DNA from: Sanguinoderma infundibulare
Lineage: Eukaryota; Basidiomycota; Agaricomycetes; Polyporales; Polyporaceae
DNA length: 64,000 nucleotides
Reading direction: 5' to 3'
Assembly: GCA_032821775.1 (NCBI GenBank)
Contig: JAVLRN010000011.1
Span: 2,418,001 to 2,482,000, forward strand
The translations under genes were made by a program, and so were the position numbers. Shown piece after piece: positions 54,511 through 64,000 of this stretch. The first letter of the stretch is position 1, and each line of letters opens with the position of its first letter. The notes beneath the pieces were generated by a model, which worked only from the letters and a program-made list of their open reading frames with translations, ran no database searches and was not told the origin of the DNA.

Positions 54511-56529
54511 ACAACAAAGCCGTTTACTTGAGTGGCTCTGAGTGATCTACGAACAGAGTGGCAACGCCGCTCAAAGGATGTTTCAAAACTTTGGGAACAC
54601 CTACGAAGTGGCGTGAACCTTCTGGCGTTTGAAAGCGGTTTGTCAGTTCCGATTCACTACTTCATTCCTGATCGCTTTCCAGGATACCCACACAGAGATC
54701 ACACGAGTGAGCGAGGAGAAAAATGCCCATAACTCGTCGTACACCGTTCTTTACATTACCTGATCGTACACGAAAAACATAAACCTAAACTCAACTGCCA
54801 GACAGCATGCTGCAGTCGAAAAAACGCCGTATCAGCGTCCTTGTTCATACTCCCATAAAGAGCGATACACTCACAATTAATATTCCGGTCCCCATCCGAA
54901 GCCCGTGTCCCATCCGCGTCCCACCGCCGACGCGTCAACTTGTTAAACGCCACACCTTGTCACGCGTCCAGCCTACGAGGCCGTGCTTCACGACATCGCC
55001 ACATAGCGTCGTGTAGTATGTATGCTTAGAGTCGTCGCAGGCCACTTGTTTCAACCCATCGAGGGGAGCGCGTGATTTGGACGAACGTGCCCTCCCGTAT
55101 CTGGAATGCCTTTTGGAACGTAAGTCATGTGGGCACGGGGGATAATATCGACTGGGAACGCATAAAAATTCATTAAGGGCACCCCGGTCTCGGGGAGCGC
55201 AACGTCCCAGACGAAGTGAAAAAGGCTAAAAGTGGACATGATTCCCAAGTATGCTATTCGGGGAAAAGTGGGTGTGAGTTCGCGCGAGAGAACGGGAAGG
55301 CGGGAGGACGTACCGCACACGAAGCCTGGCTGGACGCGGGATCGACCACCTTGAAGTGCATGTTCGCATTCAGCACGTCTTTTGAGAAAAGGGTTATTGC
55401 GAAAGTCTCAACGGCGTTTCACGTCGACCGCGCAGTGTTGAATGCCGGAACAGCCAAAGCCGAGCTCCTTTTCAACATCATGCCATAGCAGAAGTGACCT
55501 CTCATCCAGCACGAGCATATCGGCCCTCGCCTGCCCCTTATCATGAACAGTGGGTTGTCTAAGAGCTCAAGTGCGCTGAGACGCACAGTGTGAAATCGAT
55601 GCTGGCCACATTATTCAGCATATTGAACCAGGTTTTCCCGAAGATAGTGATGTTTTTATGCAGAAGAGACGTACGATGTGGATGTATCCAGGTAGACTAC
55701 TTCATTCCCTGTTCCTCCACTGGGACGAACGTAGCTGCTCGGACTTCGAAACATATGCCCGACTGTGAACACCTGCAGGCGAAGAGAATGAGGCGGGATC
55801 GCGACTGCAGAAATTCGTCAAATTGGCCTAGATACCGACCACACGTCTCTATATCTCGAGTCACCATACACACGGGGAAGGCATAAGACCATATTGTCAA
55901 TATACTCTTCCTCGTGAGAGTAATGGACTCCATATACATATCCGCATCCATCCCAGTCGAGTTCCGGCACGCACCTCCATCGAATCTTCGTTATGGCCCC
56001 AACAACCACGCCCCGACTGCTCCACTTGACACTAGTGGTGTCCGAGCCTTCAGAAATCGCAGCTTGATAGTGCATGATCGGTCTCCTTGTGCGAAAGGAA
56101 CAGAGTGAGCAGCACGAGACGCGAGTGCAAGTTAAAACAGGTGACATAGAGGCAGGTGGGGGGAGAGAGATTCGAGAGAGCATCATGGTTGTCGTGAAAA
56201 TCTGAGAGAGTGTGGTGCCGGGTCAGCGCGGGCCGCGCGCTCCGCGACACGCGGCCGTTGTTCGAGTTGCGTTCAGCGCTCAAAGCCTCAAATGTTCCTC
56301 TGAGCTGCCATCAACGACCTGCAAGCCTTCCACGCCGCAGGTGCGAGGCTCTATTTTAGTTTGCGACCAGAAAATACTCAACTGAAAGAAATGCTTTAGA
56401 CAGTAGAGTGGCATGACAAGATAATCCCAACTGACGGTTTCCGACTTGGAATGCAGTACGTATCTGCGCTATCCAGCAGCACGCGCATACTGACAGTCGT
56501 TTAACGCCACTCCCAGTCCTTTTACTTCC
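54511..56529. other. 2 kb without a supported gene
   Basis: Open frames are short and featureless. The 3' part should contain the promoter of the second F-box gene. Confidence 0.45.
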
Positions 56530-57902
56530 ATGGATCACCCGCACCTCGGTCCCATGGAGTGCATACCAGTGGAGCTGCTCATCGACATTCTCCTCCGGTC
56601 GAAGCTTCCGAAGACCCGCCCAGACAAGGGACCGTTCGAAGACACCATGCCAGAGTTCCAGCGTCCTGTCGCCAACTGGGTATCCCTCATGCTGGTTTGC
56701 CGTTGCTTCCGCGAAGAAATACTGGCAGCCCCTGCCACGTGGTCCCGCATTCCGATCACCAACCATCTCGATGCGATTCAACATCGGCTCTCTCGCCCCC
56801 GAAGTTGCCACATAGACCTCTTGTTGAGAGGCGGATGCGAGTCTGCTCTTCCTCCGATTCTACCCCGTGCTTCCCGCATCCGCTCCATCATCACCGCTCC
56901 CGAGTTCAGGCTATCCGATCTACAAGTCTTCCTGCCTCTCTTGGACGTCGCCCTTCCTGCACTCGAGCAGGTCTACATCGTCCCCATCAAGGACTGTTAC
57001 AGCGCGTCATTTGATTGGGGTATACTCACAGAAATCGGCCCTGTTTTGAAGGAGGGTCTACATCCCAACATCAAGACGCTCACGTCCTACCACCAACTAC
57101 TCCCTCCTATCGAATCTACCTTTTGGTCCTTGCAGGTCGTCCACTTAGATATACCATCTACACCGCTGGACGAGGAACGTTGGGATGGCATCATGGATAT
57201 CTTGAGGCTTACTCCCTTCTTGGAAACACTGTCGATCGCCTTCTGCAATGAATTCGCTGACGGTCCCCTTGACACGACTTTGGGCGACACCACCTCTCGT
57301 GATACCTCCCCAATCTTCATCTTCCTCCCCAATGACGCGTCTTCGATCTGTCAAATTGTTTGGTTTGCGGCCCCGTGCTGCGGGTGCTCGACGCACCTTT
57401 CCTCGACCGCCTCTTTATTTATGCTACTGCCACAGGTGATGACGACCCAATCGTGACCGTCGTGGACATGTTTCCGGATCGACTCCGCAGCTTTCTTTCA
57501 CGGCACACTCGTCTCCATATCCTCGCAGAGATTAACGGGAATGGGTATCGCCTCGGAGATTGTCACTGCGAGACAGGGCGAGTTTCTCCGGACCGGCTCT
57601 ACCTTCGCCTGCGTGATGTCATGCACTGGCAGTTGTGCGAGCTCGCCTCACCATTTGGCGTGCTGTGCAGGCTCTTTTCGGAGGTGACGCTGGAGGTCAG
57701 CTACTTCATGAGGCGGCAACACGTGGCCACCAACCAGTGGCGGCAGATCATGGAGACGTTTCCGACATTGCGGAAGGTGATGTTGCACAAGAACTCCTGG
57801 ATAGCGAGGGCCGCGATGGAGAAGGACATCCAAGCGTTGCAGGGGAAAGGGCTGAACCCCGACATGGAGTTGATGGTCGAAAGCATTGACTGGGTACTTT
57901 GA
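56530..57902 (+). pseudogene. F-box-like gene (copy 2), frame-disrupted
   Basis: Paralogue of the F-box gene at 25395-26768. The N-terminus MECIPVELLIDILLRSK...LMLVCRCFREEILAAPATW matches the F-box region of copy 1, and the C-terminal half (FLDRLFIYATA, YRLGDCHCETGRVSPDRLYL, WRQIMETFPTLRKV) matches its end. Between about 57300 and 57375 the similarity moves through three frames: frame 1 up to IFIFLPN, then TRLRSVKLFG, then VLRVLDAPFLDRL. Copy 1 is uninterrupted. Two frameshifts are the simplest reading. An unrecognised intron or base errors are the alternatives. It lies upstream of, and in line with, kinase copy 2. Confidence 0.7.
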
Positions 57903-58696
57903 TCGACGGATTGTATGTTTACTCCACCGTAAGCACAGCGTATTTGTACATCGGAACCCTGTGCCGGCGACGATGCATCCCGAAGAGCTGTGTTCTGTCA
58001 TTCTGCACGTTTTGCTGTATCGTGAATATACGCCAGGTACCACCAACAGCAAGAGGGGTCTTAGTCCGACTCGGTGAGCTCGTCCGAACCAGGCTGGGCC
58101 ATCAGGAGATGTATTCCTGGAGTCTATATGTTTTCAAGAGAACTGCGACTGTTATTCATTGGTTATTCGCGTGAGATTTTCAAGGCGCGTTGCAGGCAAT
58201 GAGACGTTTTGCAAATCAAAGCAGTGAAATTGCGTCACGTATACACGTATTTGGAAGGCGCCGCTTGTCCAAATTTGGTAAGAGAAGCGCCTGGGGGCTG
58301 ACGGCGTTTGCTGTCATTGAATCTTTTTCTCCCTCTCCTCCCCTTCCACAAGATCGCGCCGAGACCCCCTCTCTGAGCTCTGGAGAGGTGATTTCTTTGT
58401 TTGTAGGGTCAAAAACGCACACTGATCTTATGTTAAGATCACCATGAACTGCGTTCTTCGAGGCCACCAGCAGCCTGACACGATACTGGGCTTCCTCAGT
58501 CTCGATCGCCACCGCCAGATGCAATCCAATGGCTAAATTCCAGTCAGCCCTGTGGCAGAACACAGAGCTGACCGCCGCTCTTCCTTCCGTCTACGTTGAG
58601 GTCTGGTTGTTCCCCGTTCCATCGCTTTCCTTCTGCCCAAGGCCTTCCACCGCGTCGCCCCTGCCCTACCACGTTCATCACCTGCTCAAGGCGACC
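57903..58696. other. F-box to kinase intergenic region (copy 2)
   Basis: 794 bp containing the kinase copy 2 promoter. No additional gene. Comparable in position to 24812-25394. Confidence 0.5.
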
Positions 58697-61568
58697 ATGC
58701 TCTTCAAGGCGCTAAAATTGGCACACAAGGACAAGCCGAAGGCGAAGACCAAGGTCAACCCGGTAGCTCTGTCACGGCGTCTCAGCAGCAAGCTCTCCCT
58801 CAAGAAGACTCGGCTCGCTTCATCGCCTGGAGGTCGTGCTGTTCCCAAGGGCGTTGCCAGGCAAGTGGCAGATGGAGACGGTTCAACGGTACATGATGGG
58901 AAGCTGCGCACGGTACGTGATGTCTGCTGATGGTCGTTTTTACCGACGGTTTTCATGGCCAGCTTAAGCAGGGTGTCGACAACTCCCCGATCGTCCAGAA
59001 CGTAGAGGATTCCCAGACTCGCAGCAGTTCAGAGACCACCGTTCAGACAGACGTGTCGCCTAATGCCACCCTTCGGAGCACCTGTAAACGTGACTTTCCC
59101 GTACCCACTGTCGTTTCCACCTCCGAGCAACTACCAGCTGCCGAACCATCAGTCGACGAGACACTTGCCCGGTTGTCCTCAGCTTTCACCGCCTCCCTCT
59201 CCGACACTCGTGATGACTTCCGCGGCGAACCCCGCGCCGACGACTACATTTTTCTGTGCATGCTCGGTGATGGTGCCGAGGGTGTCGTGTTCCTCGCCAT
59301 TGGCCGACGCGACAGGAAGCCGTACGCTGTCAAGGCCGTACCCAAGGCCGTACTTCCAGAGGCTCAGTTCGGCAACATCTTCACGTCGCAGTATGCGATG
59401 CAGGCAATGAAGGGGAGCTCGTTCATCATCGACTTGCAGGCCTCCTTCGAGACGGAGGACAACTTCATCTTCGTTTTCGTGAGTGCTCGCCTTTCATCGA
59501 GGACGGACGGGAGCCTCGGCTGACATCCTTATCAGCCGTTTTACGCCAACGGGGACCTCAAGGACAAGATGGGCGCCCCCGGAGCGTACTCGGAGGCTGA
59601 AGCTCGCCGCCACATCGCCCAGCTCGTACGTTCCTTCTTGACGTTCCTGCCTCAGCGGTCCCTCTAACACACCTCCAGATCGTGGCGGTTGAAAGTCTGC
59701 ACAGCAAGCGGATCATGCACCGGGACCTCAAGCCCGAGAACATCCTCCTCAACGATGAGGGTGACTTCATCCTCACCGACTTCGGTCTTTGTCACACGTT
59801 CGGTCGGTCAGTCGAAGAGCAACCGTGGCGCGTCGCGGGGGTCCCTGACTGGGAGCTCCCCGAGGACTTCGACCCCGAAGGCCACCGTGAAGCGGGGGGC
59901 GGGGACAGGACAAAGCTTTTCGCCGGGACGCCGAACTACATCGCACCCGAGGTGTGGGGCGAGGACAGTCACGACGGCTGGTATTCGTATTCCGCAGATA
60001 TCTGGTCGATCGGAATCATCTTGTTCGAGATTCTTCATCAGAAGGCACGTCGATCTCGACATCGTATCTTTCCATCGCTGACCATGCTCTCATGTTAGTT
60101 GCCGTTTGGCCTGCGGCACGATGACGACTCGGAGTACGATGCCATGGCTTGTATCCTCGAAGCGCCGCTCAGGATGGACCCGTGTTTGAGCGAGGATGCC
60201 CAGCATCTCCTTTTCAGGGTACGCGGTCTTGGCATTCTTCCTGAGGTGAGGACCAGTCTCTGACTTCGTTCACGTAGCTCTTGGAGAGGGACCCCGATCT
60301 GCGCGCGGGGTGGGATGAGATCAAAACCCACCCATGGTTTAACGGCATGTGTGTATCTCTCATTCTCTCTTCGTGTCTTCCGCTCACCAGACATGGGCCA
60401 CAGTGATTGGGACGCCGTCGCACCCATGGAGGAGTCTCCTCTGCTCGTCACTAGCCTTGATGACATACCTCCTGTGCGTTTTTTCTATCTGTCCTCGCCT
60501 CCACCACCACCCTGACTTGGATGCGTTAAGGTCTCGAAGGATATCAAGGGACTCGACTTCGGGGAGCCGTACTTGAGGGATGATGCACCCTACCCATTCT
60601 TCCAATACGTCTCTCCCGATCACCTCCAACACTCCATCTCCACCACCGACCTCTACATGGGTACGCCTGAGTGGACGCCGGCCCCGGCGATCCTGGAGGG
60701 TTTCGGATGGCCCGTCGAGTCTCCCGGGAACGCATTCGCGATGTGCCCCCCGCTCTCATCGCTGCCGAACCTCCAGAAGCCCTACGAGGTCCCGGACCTC
60801 GGCGTGCGCCACGCGTCCGTGCACGGAAGCATCCACTCGGATTACGAAGAGGAGATCGATGGCTCGTCCATGTGCTCTAACCTTGCTCGGTGCTTCAAGG
60901 CGGGCAGGGTGCCTGGGATGGACCGCCCCGCGCCCTCAAGCGCATGCTCGTCCTTCTCTCAACGACCGGCCCCTTCCGCTGTCTCTGAAAGCCGTCCGGC
61001 CAAGGAGGCTGTTGCGAACACCACTGCGACGGATGCAGTTTCGGACTCGTCAAGCACGGACTCAGAGATCCTTTTGTCCGATTTCCAGCAGGCTTTGCTC
61101 GTTCGTGCCAGCGCCGCTTCGGCTGTCGTGCCTACCACGAGCACGCCTGTAAAGCGCATTCCCGGCGTGGTTTCTGGGAACACCCCTTCGCACTCGGCTG
61201 TCTCACCCTTCAAGTGGTCCGAGAGCATTCCGCTCTCGGAGGTCAGTCTGTTTGCAGACGTACCCCGCTCCTCCAAGTCGGCAGCTTCCCCGAGAGTTCT
61301 CGCGTCCTGGGACTGCTCTGCGACCATGGTTGGCTCAACGGTCTCCGCGCACGGTACCTCGACCGACCCCAACAGTTCGACGATGACAAGCAAGACACAC
61401 GTGAACTCGTATTTCTCCGCTGGGAAGACGAGCGTCAGCGCCTCTGACGACTCGTTCTCGTCGTCCCCGTCTAAGCCGTGGGTGAAGAAGGCCGTTGGCG
61501 TATTCAAGGAGTGGTTCAACCCTGCCCATCGCCGTGAGAAACGGGCGTCGGCTGCGTTCGTCAACTGA
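58697..61568 (+). CDS. Serine/threonine protein kinase (copy 2)
   Basis: Eight exons (58697-58912, 58972-59478, 59536-59625, 59679-60044, 60099-60218, 60278-60348, 60404-60473 and 60531-61568) give 825 residues. Basic N-terminus (KALKLAHKDKPKAKTK), then the kinase domain with LGDGAEGVVFLA, the lysine in YAVKAV, HRDLKPENILL, LTDFGLC and GTPNYIAPEV, so all catalytic residues are present. It has the same long activation segment (HTFGRSVEEQPWR) and the same post-domain block DDAPYPFF as copy 1, then a Ser-rich tail of about 300 residues. All seven introns fall at the same places as in copy 1. Intron 4 uses a GC donor (60045-60046) instead of GT. Confidence 0.9.
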
Positions 61569-64000
61569 ACCATCGACTCGCCCTCGGCTGCTGAATAGCA
61601 GTACATTCAAGCTCACCCTCCCACCGTACGGCAGGCTCATTTACCTCCTTCTGGTGCCAACTGTCTGACTTGCTTCGAGTGCACGGCTCAGTCCTCCTTC
61701 CAATTTTCTGCGGTCTCAGCTTCGTCTTCGTCCACGCAGAAACGCCAACCCAGTCGTCGATGTCTCGGGATTCCGTCTCTGCGCTCTCAGAATATACGTT
61801 ATCTAGGTCTGCGATTATCTAGCTCTAGCTGTGAATATTGGTCCACGCGTCTTGGATCTAGCCTGTTTGCAGTCTCTGCATGTGAACCTATATCTGTTCG
61901 AGTTATCCGGTGCACCAGCCGGTACCTGACTGCGGTTAGCGTACCTCCTCAACATTTCAGCAGGAATCGGATTGTATCTATCCATTGTGGCGCGATCCCT
62001 TGAATGCATTTCTACATTACCCGCGAATTATATGCTCTGAGTGACAGTAGCTCTCGAGTCTGCCCATACCGCGTGAGTCTTTGGAGCCCGCGGTGCCGTA
62101 ACCCCCACCACAGGGGCCTCATCCCGCTCACAGGTATACAGCACTTCAAGGCCCTCGAGTATTCTCCTGGGCACGAATATTCAAAGAGCGTACCACCCGG
62201 GGGTGCGTGCAAGTCCGAAGTGGAGGGCACTACTTATTCTTCCTCGCCGTAAGTTGCGGTAATTGAAAGAATTTAGGTAGACGGACTTAAATGCATCGTG
62301 GCAAGGCATCATGTCTATTCGAAAGGCCATTAAACTTGTCCGAGGATGATTCCACCTTGTGCAGCAGAAAACGATTCATCGAGTCATGATCGAACCCGAG
62401 GACTCGGATCCGGAGTGTTCTAAATCGAGTAATAGAAGCGCCCTCGCCGATTGTGGGAAGGTCTGCCTCGGATGGGGTCAACTTCCGAGTCGAACCATCA
62501 TCATCCCCCCTTGGCTATGACACCTCATTGGCCCCACTTAGCGATCAAAACTCACTGGCATAGCGAAGGCAGAATGTATGGAACCGTACCTATCAGACAC
62601 TCAAGATCTAGGTATGTACGACATGTACTTATTCATCAGTAATTCACACGAATTCTGAACGTCTGGATATCTGGCGCTTAGGGCGCCTCAGAGGCTGATA
62701 ACATAGGCATCGGCCTACCGTTGGCTACCCACCCTTCGCGGCACCAAGGTTTGAGGTGCGGGAGGTATCATTACTCCTGCGCAACCTTGTGGGGGCCAGT
62801 CATGCCGGTCTGCATCGATATCGTGTTCCTCGGTTTGAATTCTCAGGGCTCAGAATTAAAGACTCAGCTCGGCGCAGAGCATGAAGCGACCATCTGAGCG
62901 CGGCATGCAAATCTCATTCACTAACGCGTGGTGAAGGACTGGGTGTATGTGTGGACGCGTCGCGCTTTGGTCGCTGCGCCCATGCGATCGGGGCAATCAC
63001 CAGTAGGCCATGGGCATGTGGGCCAGCCGTGAATTAGTCCTCACGGTATATAAGCCTCCGTTTTATACCCCATATGCTTGACTAGGATTCATGTCCGTTT
63101 ATACACGCGACGGCAGGTTATATTAGAGCGACTGGCTCGAAAAGATCAACACACGGTGGAGGTATGGTTACAAGGCACCTGCAAATATCCACGCTCTGTT
63201 AGTGTCTTGTTGTGTTTCTCCTAGGACAGTTTTCTGACGTTCCTGTCGCTTGTAGGGTCATCTATGGTCAATAAGTCTGCAATCTTGTACGAGCCATCTC
63301 CACCTCCCTGCTTTAACCTCACATCCGCCGTGAGTCAACCGTCCCGATACACCTTCTCGTAGCGAATGATGCGATTAGGCTTACTGGCGGCAATCGACAT
63401 ATTTTTGAGATGGCTCTGCGGTGGTCGACTCACGGACCCTAAAGGTAAGCCATTCAATTGCGCAATTGCAGAGCTTTTTCTTTCGGTAATGTTTCGCCGC
63501 TCAGGTTTTAACGAAGTGGAAATCGCGTTTATGGGAGCAGCACAGCTTAAAGGACAACGCGGGCAGCCTCAAGGCTTGATTGAAAGCGGACACTTGCTCT
63601 CTCGTCACTCTCCTGCCACAGCGTTTTGTTCCGCACTTCGGGGCTGACGCACTGACGAGTGGTCGCGACGAAGGCTGACGGGTTCGGCAAAGGCTAACAG
63701 GACCTTTACAAGCCCAGCCTCTCGTCGAATGACGTCATGACTTCTGAAGCATGGTTGGTCGATCACTTTGAACCACGAATGACGAAGGCTAACATGTCCA
63801 CCCCAGGTCAGCCTGAGATCGCTGGGCTTCACAACGTCAGCCCCAGTATCCTCATTTAAACCCGCGCAGTTGCGACCCAAATTTCTTCACCGCTCTCCCT
63901 TCTCTCTCAACGTCACCGCTACTCTCTGCCTGCTACCAGTCCCTCTTATCTAGTGTCGTCGCTACTCTCTACCTGCTACCAGCCTCTACTCTTTTTTTTA
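61569..64000. other. 2.4 kb without a recognised gene
   Basis: Frames at 63366-63647 (plus) and 63605-63880 (minus) have no recognisable domain. The pyrimidine-rich end (63890-64000) resembles a promoter or leader for a gene beyond the window and contains a 23 bp near-repeat (GCTACTCTCT.CCTGCTACC) at about 63917-63939 and 63960-63982. Confidence 0.4.

Noticed and set aside
62380..62440. tRNA-like T-loop (GGGTTCGATC on the minus strand)
   Set aside because: The T stem and acceptor stem do not pair and no anticodon arm can be drawn.
63366..63647. 93-codon plus-strand frame near the right edge
   Set aside because: No recognisable family and no supporting context, so not called as a gene.

Overview
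The window is nuclear DNA of a filamentous basidiomycete, most likely an agaricomycete. Its genes are cut by many 50-65 bp GT-AG introns, some exons are very small, and the proteins include a fungal PurK-PurE fusion (ADE2), the ribosome assembly factor Rsa3, an ABCC transporter with a long cytoplasmic loop, and F-box, C2H2 and kinase families of the kind that expand in mushroom genomes. There is no bacterial-style operon, rRNA, tRNA or CRISPR array.

Layout. 1-6707 (minus): most of an ABCC/MRP-type transporter whose 3' end lies off the left edge. 7305-11755: a short LTR element (TRIM-like, 217 bp LTRs, TTTAC target duplication) whose 3' LTR is split by a complete 3.1 kb pogo/Fot1-like DNA transposon encoding a 724-residue DDD transposase. 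12.88-13.77 kb: three diverged tandem repeat units. 14335-17169: ADE2 (minus) and RSA3 (plus), transcribed divergently from a 206 bp shared promoter. 17.76-18.06 kb: relic of an epoxide hydrolase. 18734-21217 (minus): membrane plus coiled-coil protein built by tandem exon duplication. 22093-26768 (minus): an F-box gene followed by a protein kinase gene. 29504-30843 (minus): isoprenylcysteine methyltransferase-like membrane protein. 30.8-38.1 kb: no gene I can support. 38145-42748 (plus): two tandem C2H2 zinc-finger paralogues. 43576-46890 (minus): O-methyltransferase with a long extra tail. 48-54.2 kb: mosaic of duplicated and broken pieces, comprising two copies of an unknown family, C2H2 fragments, and an inverted partial copy of the 38 kb zinc-finger gene. 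56530-61568 (plus): a second F-box and kinase pair. 61.6-64 kb: nothing recognised.

The most notable structure is the repeated F-box and kinase pair. The pair at 22-27 kb and the pair at 56-62 kb are paralogous, keep the same gene order and spacing, and lie in opposite orientations about 30 kb apart. The kinases share all seven intron positions. The DNA between them also carries inverted and direct partial duplications, so the right half of the window looks like a duplication-prone accessory region, while ADE2/RSA3 and the ABC transporter are ordinary housekeeping or transport genes. Exon boundaries given below were read by eye from splice signals and reading-frame continuity. No alignment or database search was run.
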